From contig JAOAIK010000043.1 in the NCBI GenBank assembly GCA_026414745.1, positions 1 through 33,097 of the forward strand: a stretch of 33,097 bases of DNA, in the 5' to 3' direction. Below the pieces are notes generated by a model. That model had not been told where the DNA came from. It made no database searches and saw only the letters and a program-made list of their open reading frames with translations. The position numbers and the translations under genes were made by a program. The stretch comes from Roseococcus sp. GTDB lineage: Bacteria; Pseudomonadota; Alphaproteobacteria; Acetobacterales; Acetobacteraceae. Of this stretch, positions 7,054-15,005 are shown one piece after another (the stretch's first letter is position 1; each line of letters begins with the position of its first letter).

Positions 7054-8997
7054 TCAACTCGATTCCTCGCCACCCGGCGCCGCGCCGGGGCGGGTCAGGC
7101 GGGCGAGGTCGCGCTGCGCGTCGCAGGCGAGGAAGCGCCCCGGACGCGCCGGGTCGGGCAGGGTTTCGAGGCCGGTGTCGGCATAGATCCGCAGGTAGTC
7201 GGGGCCGATGCCGAGGAAGGCGGGCCGCGCGCCGTGGCGCTCGCACAGGTCGCGGAAACGCCAGATGGCGTTGATCGCATCCCGCCGCTCGCCCGCCGGG
7301 TCGCCATGCGCGACCCACAGCCCGTCGCGACGGGTGAAGGCGAAGCCGGCGCGCCCGGCCTCGCCCCAGAGCACGCCATCCGCCTGCACCGGCGGGGTGG
7401 CGCCCAGCGCGCGCAGCCGCGCGCGCGCCGCCTCGTCGAAGGGTTCGGGCCGGATGCGCGCGGGGCGCAGCAGCCGCGCCATGCCGAACAGCAGCAGCAC
7501 CGCGGTCACGCCCACGGCGAAGCGCAGCTGCGGCGGCGCGTCGCCGGAGAGCACCACCTCCCACCAGGAATCGCCCTGCACGCGCCCCGCATTGGCGATG
7601 AGCGCCAGCGCCAGGCCGCAGATCGTGACGGCGGCGAGCGGCAGCGCCACGGGCTGGGAGAGCGGCTCGCGCCGCAGCCGGCTGTCCCGGTAGAAGGAGG
7701 CGCGCATGGTGGCCAGCAGCACCGCCACGAGGAGGAAGAGGCCCCAGGTCCACCACGCCTCCTCGCGCAGCCAGGCGATGAGCGCGCCGCTCAGCAGCAG
7801 CAGGATCGCGCCCCCCCAGGCGATGGTGAGGCGCCGCGCCAGCCCGAAGGCCATCACCATGAGCAGCGATCCCAGCAGCGAGGCGGCGAACTGCGAGGCC
7901 AGCGCGGCCTCGTAGCCCGCCCACTGCTTCCACACCGTCACGTCCACGGGCAGCGAGCCGAGGAAGATCAGCAGCGCCCCTCCGAGCGCGACGAGGCCCG
8001 TCATCGCCGGCACCTCGAGCGGCATGGCCGGCGTGCCCAGCGCGCCGAACCGCGCGAGCCAGGCGGAACGCTGCGTCACCTCGAAGCCGGCGAACAGCGC
8101 GCCGGCGATGAACAGCGGCACGATGTAGTAGAACAGGCGGAAGACGAGCAGCGCCCCCACCACCTCCGCCGCCCCCAGATGCGGCGAGAGGCCGAGCAGG
8201 ATGGTCCCGTCGAAGACGCCGAGGCCGCCGGGCACATGCGCCGCGATCCCCGCCGCGTAGGCCGCGAGGTAGATGCCGATGAAGTGCACGAAGGTCAGCC
8301 CCGGGGCCGCCGGCAGCAGCACGTAGAAGATGGCGGCCGTCACCGCCACGTCCACCGTGGCGAGCAGCGTCTGCGCGATGGCCATGCGCACGCCGGGCAG
8401 CTCCACCTGATGGCCGAAGATGCGAATGCTGCGCCGGAAGCGGCTGACGAGCACATAGGCCGCGACCACGGCGAAGAGCGGCAGGGCGGCGGCCTGCATG
8501 GCCCAGCGCGGCAGATGCGTGCCCGCCCAGGGCAGCACCTCGGGCTCGAGGAGCAGCACCATCCCGCCCAGCGCCATGCCGCCGAGCCCGAAGGTGAGCG
8601 AGGTGAAGCCGATCACCTTGCCGATCTCGACCGGCGAATAGCCCCAGGCCGAGTAGAGCCGGTAGCGCACCGCCGCACCCGACACGGCGGCGAAGCCGAG
8701 ATTGTGCGCCAGCGAGTAGCCGCAGAAGGAGGCGAGCAGCGCCCGCGCCCAGGAGGACGGCCGCCCGGCATAGCGCGCCCCCAGCCAGTCGTAGATGGCG
8801 AGCACGAGATAGGCCAGCACCGTCAGCCCCGCCGCGGCCAGCAGCGCGGCGTGCGGGATCGCCTCCATGGCGCGGCGCACCTCGCCGAAGCTGAGGCTGC
8901 GGAACTCCCGCTGCACCACCCAGATCGCGCCGACCAGCAGCACGAGACCGAAGAGGGTGGCGCCGTGCCGCTTGAGCAGGGGCAGCAGCGGCTTCAC
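7054..8997 (-). CDS. mprF: MprF-like lysyl-phosphatidylglycerol flippase/synthase lacking the C-terminal catalytic half
   Basis: 647-residue inner-membrane protein. Residues 1 to about 510 are polytopic, with the flippase features [33 protein letters not shown] and [11 protein letters not shown]. From about 512 the soluble DUF2156 region begins ([20 protein letters not shown], then [20 protein letters not shown] and [13 protein letters not shown]), but the chain ends about 45 residues after this first GNAT-like half. Full MprF proteins are about 850 residues, with a second GNAT half holding the aminoacyl-transfer site. Only 60 bases separate the stop from ihfA, with no room for the rest. The GTG start overlaps the lysK stop (GTGA). 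It may flip but not make lysyl-PG. Confidence 0.85.
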   Translation of the reverse strand: MKPLLPLLKRHGATLFGLVLLVGAIWVVQREFRSLSFGEVRRAMEAIPHAALLAAAGLTVLAYLVLAIYDWLGARYAGRPSSWARALLASFCGYSLAHNLGFAAVSGAAVRYRLYSAWGYSPVEIGKVIGFTSLTFGLGGMALGGMVLLLEPEVLPWAGTHLPRWAMQAAALPLFAVVAAYVLVSRFRRSIRIFGHQVELPGVRMAIAQTLLATVDVAVTAAIFYVLLPAAPGLTFVHFIGIYLAAYAAGIAAHVPGGLGVFDGTILLGLSPHLGAAEVVGALLVFRLFYYIVPLFIAGALFAGFEVTQRSAWLARFGALGTPAMPLEVPAMTGLVALGGALLIFLGSLPVDVTVWKQWAGYEAALASQFAASLLGSLLMVMAFGLARRLTIAWGGAILLLLSGALIAWLREEAWWTWGLFLLVAVLLATMRASFYRDSRLRREPLSQPVALPLAAVTICGLALALIANAGRVQGDSWWEVVLSGDAPPQLRFAVGVTAVLLLFGMARLLRPARIRPEPFDEAARARLRALGATPPVQADGVLWGEAGRAGFAFTRRDGLWVAHGDPAGERRDAINAIWRFRDLCERHGARPAFLGIGPDYLRIYADTGLETLPDPARPGRFLACDAQRDLARLTRPGAAPGGEESS

Positions 8998-10616
8998 GCC
9001 GGCGCGCTCTCCCGCCGCAGCGCGGCCTCGATCAGCGCGCAGGCCTCCTCGATGCCCATGATGGCGATGGTGCCGCCGAAGCGCGGCCCCTCGCTCTTGC
9101 CCAGCAGCACCTCGTAGAGGGCCTGGAACCAGGCGCGGCCCACGCCCATCGAGCCGTCCTTGTTCGGCACGGCGAAGGGTGGGCGGCGGCCGGCGTCATA
9201 GACGGCGTTCTGGATCGCGGCCTCGCGCTCCGGCCCGGCGGGCAGGGCGGCGAACTCGGGCGCGCGCGCGCGCAGCAGGCGCACCAGCTCGCGCATCGCC
9301 GCCGCCTCCTCCGGCGTGGGGGCGCGGAACCTCCGCTCGGGCGCGATCCAGTCGCGCCAATAGGCGCAGGCGTTGTGCACGAGGCGATCCAGCATCGGCT
9401 CGTGCTCCGGCGCCGCCTCGGGGTAGTATTTGCGGATATAGGCCCAGAGCCGCTGCGGATCGTCGGTGTTGGCGATGCCCGCGAGGTTGAGCAGCGTGGC
9501 GTAGGAGATGGGCGGCAGCTTCTCCGCGGGCGGAACGCCGGCATGGATGTGCCAGGCGGGGTTGGCCGGATCGGGCGCCGCGCGCAGCCTCTCCACGCCG
9601 GCCAGCCAGTCGTCCACCGCGCGCGGGATCACGCCCTTGTGCAGCCGCTTGGCGCTGCCGGGCGAGGCGAACATGAACCAGGCGAGGCTCTCGGGCGGGC
9701 CGTATTCCAGCCACTGCTCGATGGTCAGCCCGTTGCCCTTGCTCTTGCTGATCTTCTGGCCGAACTCGTCGTTGAACAGCTCGTAGGTGAAGGAGACGGG
9801 CGGCGTGCCGCCCAGCACCTGGCAGATGCGCGAGGAGAGGCGCACGCTGTCGATCAGGTCCTTGCCGGACATCTCGTAATCGACGCCGAGCGCGAACCAG
9901 CGCAGCGCCCAGTCCGCCTTCCACTGGGCCTTGCAGGCGCCGCCGGTCACGGGGGTCTCGAAGCGCTCGCCCGTCCCGGGGTCGGTCCAGACCACCGTGC
10001 CGCGCTCGGGGCGGGTCTCGTCCATGGGCACCTGCATCACCACGCCCGTCCTCGGGTGGATGGGCAGGAAGGGCGAATAGGTGGCGCGGCGTTCGGGGCC
10101 GAGGGTGGGCAGGATCACCGCGCGCACCTCCTCGTGCAGCGCGAGCATGCGCAGCAGCGCGTCGTCGAAGCGGCCGGAGGTGTAGTAGTCGGTCGAGGAG
10201 GCGAACTCGTACTCGAAGCCGAAGGCGTCGAGGAAGGCGCGCAGCCGCGCGTTGTTGTGGTGGCCGAAGCTCTCGTGCGTGCCGAAGGGGTCGGGGATGC
10301 GGGTCAGCGGCTTGCCGAGATGCTGCGCCAGCATCTCGCGGTTCGGCACGTTGTCCGGCACCTTGCGCAGCCCGTCCATGTCGTCGCTGAAGGCGATGAG
10401 GCGGGTCGGCAGGCCCGTCATCGCCGCGAAGGCGCGGCGCACCCAGGTGGTGCGCGCCACCTCGCCGAAGGTGCCGATGTGCGGCAGGCCAGAGGGGCCG
10501 TAGCCGGTCTCCAGCAGCGCCGCCGATTTCCCCTGGAGGGCCAACCGGTCGGCCAGTTTCGCGGCCTCCTCGAAGGGCCAGGCGCGGACGGAGCGGAGAT
10601 CGGGGTTGGCAGGCAT
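8994..10616 (-). CDS. lysK: Class I lysyl-tRNA synthetase
   Basis: 540-residue cytoplasmic enzyme charging tRNA-Lys with lysine using ATP. It belongs to the class I (archaeal-type) fold, which many alphaproteobacteria use in place of class II LysS. The HIGH-like motif is HIGT (46-49) within [16 protein letters not shown], and the KMSKS-like loop is KISKS (288-292). [12 protein letters not shown] and [14 protein letters not shown] are also characteristic. Length is normal for the family. The Shine-Dalgarno sequence before the ATG is weak. Its stop is fused to the mprF start by a 4-base overlap, which is notable because MprF enzymes use Lys-tRNA as donor. It is divergent from the AtzE-type operon with 173 bases between. 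Confidence 0.96.
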   Translation of the reverse strand: MPANPDLRSVRAWPFEEAAKLADRLALQGKSAALLETGYGPSGLPHIGTFGEVARTTWVRRAFAAMTGLPTRLIAFSDDMDGLRKVPDNVPNREMLAQHLGKPLTRIPDPFGTHESFGHHNNARLRAFLDAFGFEYEFASSTDYYTSGRFDDALLRMLALHEEVRAVILPTLGPERRATYSPFLPIHPRTGVVMQVPMDETRPERGTVVWTDPGTGERFETPVTGGACKAQWKADWALRWFALGVDYEMSGKDLIDSVRLSSRICQVLGGTPPVSFTYELFNDEFGQKISKSKGNGLTIEQWLEYGPPESLAWFMFASPGSAKRLHKGVIPRAVDDWLAGVERLRAAPDPANPAWHIHAGVPPAEKLPPISYATLLNLAGIANTDDPQRLWAYIRKYYPEAAPEHEPMLDRLVHNACAYWRDWIAPERRFRAPTPEEAAAMRELVRLLRARAPEFAALPAGPEREAAIQNAVYDAGRRPPFAVPNKDGSMGVGRAWFQALYEVLLGKSEGPRFGGTIAIMGIEEACALIEAALRRESAPA

Positions 10617-10670
10617 GGCGCTGGGGATTGGCAGGGGGCGCGGGCGGGGTCAATGCGCCGCTGCCCAAGG

Positions 10671-10692
10671 GCGCGGCAGGCCTGCCCCGCGC
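10671..10692. repeat. Inverted repeat in the lysK/atzG-like divergent intergenic region
   Basis: GCGCGG and CCGCGC arms flank a core, and the 12 bases GGCAGGCCTGCC (10675-10686) form a perfect palindrome inside. It lies 55 bases upstream of lysK and about 100 bases upstream of the atzG-like gene, a position that would suit an operator for either promoter. In DNA this GC-rich such repeats also arise by chance. Confidence 0.3.
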
Positions 10693-10789
10693 GGGCGCAG
10701 ACCCGCATCGGGAGCGGTTCGTTCCGGCCCCCTCCCCCCTTCGCGCCGTCGCCGCGCTGCGCGAGAGGAGCGCGGGAGAAGGAGGCGCC

Positions 10790-10990
10790 ATGCCCGAATT
10801 CGACCCCGCCGCCTATGCCGCCCAGGCCGCCGCCGCCATCGGCCTGCCGCTCGACCCCGCGCATCTGCCCGGCGTGGCGATGAACCTCGGCCTCGCCGCG
10901 CGCATGGCGGCGCTGGTGGAGACGCTGCCGCTCGGCCCCGCGGCCGAGGCCGCGCCGGTCTTCGTCGCCGGCCGGGAGAAGGGACGGTGA
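10790..10990 (+). CDS. DUF4089/AtzG-like small subunit
   Basis: 66-residue protein starting at an ATG 5 bases after an AGGAGG site. The pattern YAAQAAAAIGLPLDPAHLPG, then VAMNLGLAARMAALVETLPL and EAAPVFVAG, is typical of DUF4089 proteins. AtzG, the GatC-like partner that stabilises the amidase AtzE in Pseudomonas, belongs to this group. It immediately precedes an AtzE-type amidase with a GTGA overlap, supporting a stoichiometric complex similar to GatC-GatA. It probably has no catalytic activity of its own. Confidence 0.85.
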   Translation: MPEFDPAAYAAQAAAAIGLPLDPAHLPGVAMNLGLAARMAALVETLPLGPAAEAAPVFVAGREKGR

Positions 10991-12387
10991 GCCGCTTCCT
11001 CTCCGCCGCCGCGCTGGCGGCCGAGATCCGCGCCGGGCGCCGCAAGGCCGCGGAGGTGGTGGAGGAACGCCTGGCCGACATCGCCGCGCGCAACGCCCTC
11101 TCCAACGCCTTCACCGAGGTCACCGCCGCCCGCGCCCGCGCCGAGGCCGCCGCGGTGGACGCGCAGGTGGCCGCCGGCCGCGATCCGGGGCCCATGGCGG
11201 GCGTGCCCGTGGCGGTGAAGAACCTGTTCGACCTTGCGGGTGTGACCACGCTCGCGGGGGCGAAGATCGAGCGCGACAGCCCCCCCGCGCGGGCCGACGC
11301 CTTCCTGGTGGAGCGGATGCGGCAGGCCGGGGCGGTGATGCTCGGCGCGCTCAACATGGACGAATACGCCTACGGCTTCACCACCGAGAACGAGCACTTC
11401 GGCCCCTGCCGCAACCCGCACGGGCGCGAGCGCATCGCCGGCGGCTCCTCCGGCGGCAGCGCGGTGGCGGTGGCCGACGGGCTGGTGCCGATCACGCTGG
11501 GCAGCGACACCAACGGCTCCATCCGCGTGCCGGCCTCGCTGTGCGGCATCTGGGGGCTGAAGCCCACCTACGGCCGGCTCTCGCGCCGCGGCGCCTTCCT
11601 CTTCGCGGCGAGCTTCGACCACCTCGGCCCCTTCGCGCGCGACGTCGCGGACCTCGCCCTCGCCTACAACGCGCTGCAGGGGGATGACCCGCTGGACCAC
11701 GCCCAGCAGTGGCGCGGGGTGGAGCCTGTCTCGGCGGTGGCGGAGATCGGCGGGCTGCGCATCGCCGTGGCCGACGACCATTTCGCCCGGGGCGGCCATG
11801 CCGAGGCCTTCGCCGCGGTCGAGGCGGTGGCGCGCGCGCTCGGGGTGACGCGGCGCGTCACCATCCCCGACGCGGCGCTGGGGCGGGCGGCGGCCTTCCT
11901 CATCACCATGGCCGAGGGGGCGAACCTGCACCTGCCGAACCTGCGCCGCCGCCCGCAGGATTTCGACCGCGCGACGCGCGACCGCTTCCTGGCCGGGGCG
12001 CTGCTGCCGGCGCACTGGGTGCAGCAGGCGCAGCGGCTGCGCGCCGCCTACCAGGCGAAGGCGCTGCGCCTGTTCGACGAGGTGGACGTGATCCTCGCCC
12101 CCGCCACCCCCTATGTCGCGCCGCGCATCGGCCAGGACATGATCGAGGTGGACGGAAGCCGCATCCCGGTGCGTCCCAATCTCGGCGTCTATACCCAGCC
12201 CATCTCCTGCATCGGGCTGCCCGTGATCGCCGCCCCCATCGCCGAGCCCGCGCGCATCGGCACGCCCGAGGGCCTGCCCATCGGCGTGCAGCTCATCGCC
12301 GCGCCCTGGCAGGAGGCGCGGCTGTTCCGCCTCGCCGCGCATCTGGAGAAGCTCGGCGTCTGCGCCGCGCCCGAACCCAAGGCCTGA
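10987..12387 (+). CDS. atzE: AtzE-family amidohydrolase (amidase signature family)
   Basis: 466-residue cytoplasmic hydrolase. The GTG at 10987 is chosen because it overlaps the atzG-like stop, gives the family N-terminus [20 protein letters not shown], and follows GGGAGAAGGG. The amidase Ser-cisSer-Lys triad is present: Lys78 in VAVKNLFD, Ser154/155 in GGSSGGS (152-158), and nucleophile Ser178 in [12 protein letters not shown]. AtzE of Pseudomonas sp. ADP deaminates 1-carboxybiuret to allophanate together with AtzG; relatives beside HpxZ are linked with oxalurate breakdown. AtzD and AtzF are not in the window, so the physiological substrate (carboxybiuret, oxalurate or another ureido-acid) is open. 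Confidence 0.88.
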   Translation: MSRFLSAAALAAEIRAGRRKAAEVVEERLADIAARNALSNAFTEVTAARARAEAAAVDAQVAAGRDPGPMAGVPVAVKNLFDLAGVTTLAGAKIERDSPPARADAFLVERMRQAGAVMLGALNMDEYAYGFTTENEHFGPCRNPHGRERIAGGSSGGSAVAVADGLVPITLGSDTNGSIRVPASLCGIWGLKPTYGRLSRRGAFLFAASFDHLGPFARDVADLALAYNALQGDDPLDHAQQWRGVEPVSAVAEIGGLRIAVADDHFARGGHAEAFAAVEAVARALGVTRRVTIPDAALGRAAAFLITMAEGANLHLPNLRRRPQDFDRATRDRFLAGALLPAHWVQQAQRLRAAYQAKALRLFDEVDVILAPATPYVAPRIGQDMIEVDGSRIPVRPNLGVYTQPISCIGLPVIAAPIAEPARIGTPEGLPIGVQLIAAPWQEARLFRLAAHLEKLGVCAAPEPKA

Positions 12388-12391
12388 TCCC

Positions 12392-12778
12392 ATGCACGAG
12401 ATCAACATCCCCGAGGTGGTGGCCGAGGTGACCGCCGCCTTCATGCGCTACGAGACGGCGCTGACGACGAACGACGTCGCGGTGCTGAATGAGCTGTTCT
12501 GGAACAGCCCGCACACGCTGCGCTATGGCGTGGGCGAGAACCTGTATGGCTGGGAAGAGATCGCGGCCTTCCGCGCCGCGCGCCAGGGGCCCTTCGGGCG
12601 CGACCTGATCCGCACCGTGATCACCACCTACGGGCGGGACTTCGCCACCGCCAACACCACCTTCAAGCGCCATGGCGGGGACCGGATCGGCCGGCAGTCG
12701 CACACCTGGCTGCGCACGGAGGAGGGCTGGCGCATCGTGGCGGCGCATGTCTCGCTGCTGCCGCCGGGGGTGGAGTGA
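12392..12778 (+). CDS. hpxZ: HpxZ-like protein (DUF3225, NTF2-like fold)
   Basis: 128-residue protein 4 bases after the amidase stop. Characteristic stretches are [30 protein letters not shown], then [34 protein letters not shown] and AHVS. This fits the SnoaL/NTF2-like DUF3225 family named HpxZ in the Klebsiella oxalurate pathway. Its exact reaction is not established. Consistent association with an AtzE-type amidase and a DUF4089 protein supports a shared role in ureido or amide nitrogen catabolism. Length is normal. The roughly 220 bases that follow contain no convincing gene. Confidence 0.9.
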   Translation: MHEINIPEVVAEVTAAFMRYETALTTNDVAVLNELFWNSPHTLRYGVGENLYGWEEIAAFRAARQGPFGRDLIRTVITTYGRDFATANTTFKRHGGDRIGRQSHTWLRTEEGWRIVAAHVSLLPPGVE

Positions 12779-12961
12779 CGCCGGACCGCGGCGATCGCGG
12801 ACGCATCTGTCCCAGCGGGCGGCCCCATGGGGATCGGGCGCGCCCTCCCGGAGCGAGGATGAGGCGGCGCGTCCTCGCGCCCCCCTGCATCGACTCCGCC
12901 ACCCGCCTGCGCGACGCCCTTCGGGCGCGCCTCGCCCAACCGGGCTGACGCATTCCCGCGC

Positions 12962-12990
12962 TTGCCCTTTCCGCGCCCTGCGGCCAAGAC
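12962..12990 (+). promoter_or_regulatory. Candidate promoter of pgsA
   Basis: TTGCCC (12962-12967), a 17-base spacer and CAAGAC (12985-12990) lie just before the pgsA ATG at 13003. The expected transcript start is about 12997, leaving an untranslated leader of only about 6 bases. This agrees with the lack of a Shine-Dalgarno sequence there. Confidence 0.4.
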
Positions 12991-13002
12991 TGGCGGCGCG
13001 CC

Positions 13003-13611
13003 ATGCCCCTCGACCTCCCCAACCTGCTCACGGTGTCGCGGATTCTCGCCATCCCGCTGCTCGTGCTGCTGGTGGCGCTGCAGACGCCCTGGGGCGACAT
13101 GGCGGCCTGCGTGGTGTTCTCGGCCGCCGCCATCACCGACTACTTCGACGGCAAGATCGCGCGCGAGCGGCAGATCACCAGCGATTTCGGCCGCATGCTG
13201 GACCCCATCGCCGACAAGCTGCTGGTCGGCGCGGCGCTGATGCTGCTGGCGGGCTTCGACCGGCTGAACGACCTCGCGCTGCTGCCCGCCATCGTCATCA
13301 TGCTGCGCGAGATCCTGGTCTCCGGCCTGCGCGAGTATCTGGCGGGGCTGCGCGTCGGCCTGCCCGTGACGCGGCTCGCCAAGTGGAAGACGGGGTTCCA
13401 GATGGGCGCGCTCGGCACGCTGCTGGCGGGGGATACGGGGGCGGCGGCGCTGGGCCTCGGCATGCTGCCGGTGGGGCTGATCGGCGAAGTGATGCTCTGG
13501 ACGGCGGCGGCGCTCACCCTCGCCACGGGCTGGGACTACTGGGTGGCCGGGCTGCGCCATGCCGGCGGCAAGGAGGGCGCGGCCGAGACCGGGCGCCTCT
13601 CGCCGCCTTGA
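13003..13611 (+). CDS. pgsA: CDP-diacylglycerol--glycerol-3-phosphate 3-phosphatidyltransferase
   Basis: 202-residue inner-membrane enzyme making phosphatidylglycerophosphate, the precursor of phosphatidylglycerol and cardiolipin. The CDP-alcohol phosphatidyltransferase signature is complete: D46, D49, G50, A53, R54, G63, D67 and D71 (DYFDGKIARERQ, then DFGRMLDPIADK). It starts with LPNLLTVSRI, as PgsA proteins do, and has several membrane helices. The ATG has no clear ribosome site and may be close to the mRNA 5' end. pgsA ahead of moaD-moaE is a common alphaproteobacterial order; here a lipoprotein gene sits between. Its product lipid is also the acceptor used by MprF-type synthases. Confidence 0.94.
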   Translation: MPLDLPNLLTVSRILAIPLLVLLVALQTPWGDMAACVVFSAAAITDYFDGKIARERQITSDFGRMLDPIADKLLVGAALMLLAGFDRLNDLALLPAIVIMLREILVSGLREYLAGLRVGLPVTRLAKWKTGFQMGALGTLLAGDTGAAALGLGMLPVGLIGEVMLWTAAALTLATGWDYWVAGLRHAGGKEGAAETGRLSPP

Positions 13612-13636
13612 GGCACGGGCCGGGACGGCGCATCTT
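13608..13636 (+). promoter_or_regulatory. Candidate promoter of the lipoprotein gene
   Basis: TTGAGG (13608-13613) overlaps the pgsA stop codon. A 17-base spacer leads to CATCTT (13631-13636), 16 bases before the first possible ATG. Spacing is ideal but the -10 is only moderate. It would let the lipoprotein and moaDE be expressed apart from pgsA. Confidence 0.3.
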
Positions 13637-13652
13637 GCAGCGCAACGGGAGA

Positions 13653-14288
13653 ATGGTGCGGACGATGACGGCAGGGCTTCAGGGCGTGTGGCGCGAGCGG
13701 CGCGCGGCGGGGCGGGCGGTCGGGCTCGGGCTGCTGCTGGCGCTCGGCGCCTGCGCCGATCTCCAGGGGCCGCGCCTGCCGGGGCCGAGCTTCGGCGCCT
13801 TCAGCTTCGGACCGCAATGGGGCGGCACGCCCGTCGAGCTGCCTTCGAACAGCCTCACCGTGCAGCGCGTGCGCGGCCGCGTGGCCGCCGCCCCCGAGAC
13901 GCTGCAGCCCGAGCCCGGCTCGATCTGGCCGGCGCAGGAGGCGCCGCGCGCCACCCTGGCCGACCCGGAGGAGGTGCTGCGCGGCGCTTCGCCGCCGCGC
14001 CGGCCGGTCGGCTCCTCCACCGCGCCCGATCTGCTGGAGCCGCCCCGCGCCGGCCTCGGGCGCATGCCGCGCCTCGAGGCGGCTCCGGCTGGCGCCCCCG
14101 CCGCGCCGCCGCGCAGCGACGGCCAGGCGATCCCCACGCCCTCGGGCCCGGTGGTCACCACCGGCGGCGCGGGCCGGGTGCAGAGCACCCTCTCCCCGCA
14201 GGGCCCTGGGCTGGCCATCCGGGAGGGGGCCAGCACCACCCTGCTCACCCCGGGCGAGCCGCCACGCCAGGTGCCCACGCCGCGATGA
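13653..14288 (+). CDS. Proline-rich predicted lipoprotein, family unknown
   Basis: 211 residues from the ATG at 13653, or 207 from the ATG at 13665. GGGAGA directly precedes the first ATG and is 12 bases from the second, so neither spacing is good. An Arg-rich N-terminus, the hydrophobic stretch VGLGLLLALGAC and a lipobox cysteine (residue 34 from the first ATG) indicate a lipoprotein. The rest is low complexity, rich in Pro, Ala, Gly and Arg, with little predicted structure and no recognised domain. It is inserted between pgsA and moaD and may be lineage-specific. Codon bias matches its neighbours, so it is likely a real gene. Function unknown. Confidence 0.6.
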   Translation: MVRTMTAGLQGVWRERRAAGRAVGLGLLLALGACADLQGPRLPGPSFGAFSFGPQWGGTPVELPSNSLTVQRVRGRVAAAPETLQPEPGSIWPAQEAPRATLADPEEVLRGASPPRRPVGSSTAPDLLEPPRAGLGRMPRLEAAPAGAPAAPPRSDGQAIPTPSGPVVTTGGAGRVQSTLSPQGPGLAIREGASTTLLTPGEPPRQVPTPR

Positions 14289-14292
14289 GGCC

Positions 14293-14544
14293 ATGAAGAT
14301 CCTCTACTTCGCCTGGCTGCGCGAGCGCCTCGGCCGCGCCGAGGAGGAGGTGGCGCTGCCCCCCGGCGTCGCCACGGTGGGCGCGCTGATGGCCCATCTC
14401 GCCACGCTCAGCCCCGCGCATGCCGAGGCGCTGGCCCCCGGCCGGGGAGTGCGTTGCGCCGTGAACCTCGACTTCGCCGGCCCCGACCACCCGGTCGCCG
14501 AGGGCGACGAGGTCGCCTTCTTCCCCCCCGTCACCGGCGGCTGA
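14293..14544 (+). CDS. moaD: Molybdopterin synthase sulfur-carrier subunit
   Basis: 83-residue ubiquitin-fold protein. It starts MKILYFAWLRERLGRAEEEV and ends FFPPVTGG; the C-terminal Gly-Gly is thiocarboxylated by MoeB-type enzymes and supplies sulfur to precursor Z. VNLDFAGPDHPVAEGDEVAF is the usual segment before the tail. It begins 4 bases after the lipoprotein stop and ends 2 bases before moaE, so the two synthase subunits are co-translated. Length is normal. Confidence 0.95.
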   Translation: MKILYFAWLRERLGRAEEEVALPPGVATVGALMAHLATLSPAHAEALAPGRGVRCAVNLDFAGPDHPVAEGDEVAFFPPVTGG

Positions 14545-14546
14545 GC

Positions 14547-15005
14547 ATGCCCACCATCCGCGTGCAGGAAGCCCCCTTCGACGTGGCGGCCGAGATGGCG
14601 GCGCTGACCGCGGGGCGGACGGATATCGGGGCGCTCGCTTCCTTCACCGGCATCTGCCGGGTGGATGACGGGCTGGCCGCCATGGTGCTGGAGCACTACC
14701 CGGCCATGACGGAGCGCGCGCTCGCGCGCATCGCCGATCAGGCCATGGCCCGCTGGCCGCTGACCGGCTGCACGGTGATCCACCGCGTCGGCCGCCTCAC
14801 GCCCGGCGAGCCCATCGTGCTGGTGCTGACCGCCAGCGCCCATCGCCAGGCGGCGCTGGAGGCCTGCGCCTTCCTGATGGACTGGCTCAAGACCAAGGCG
14901 CCCTTCTGGAAGCGCGAGGAGCCGCGCGAGGGCCCGCCGCGCTGGGTCGAGGCGCGGGATTCGGACGAGGACGCGGCGGCCCGGTGGACCAGCCCCGCGG
15001 GCTGA
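14547..15005 (+). CDS. moaE: Molybdopterin synthase catalytic subunit
   Basis: 152-residue partner of MoaD that converts cyclic pyranopterin monophosphate to molybdopterin. The start at 14547 gives PTIRVQEAPFDVAAE. Recognisable blocks are GALASFTGICR, LEHYPAMTE, VIHRVGRLTPGEPIVLV and ACAFLMDWLKTKAPFWKREE. The active-site lysines correspond to Lys115 and Lys122, seven apart as in E. coli MoaE (119 and 126). It follows moaD by 2 bases. The last 22 bases overlap the start of the next membrane-protein gene in another frame. Confidence 0.95.
   Translation: MPTIRVQEAPFDVAAEMAALTAGRTDIGALASFTGICRVDDGLAAMVLEHYPAMTERALARIADQAMARWPLTGCTVIHRVGRLTPGEPIVLVLTASAHRQAALEACAFLMDWLKTKAPFWKREEPREGPPRWVEARDSDEDAAARWTSPAG

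Noticed and set aside
10606..10986. N-terminal extension of the AtzE frame
   Set aside because: It overlaps the well-supported atzG-like gene and has no family similarity; the GTG at 10987 restores the normal AtzE N-terminus.
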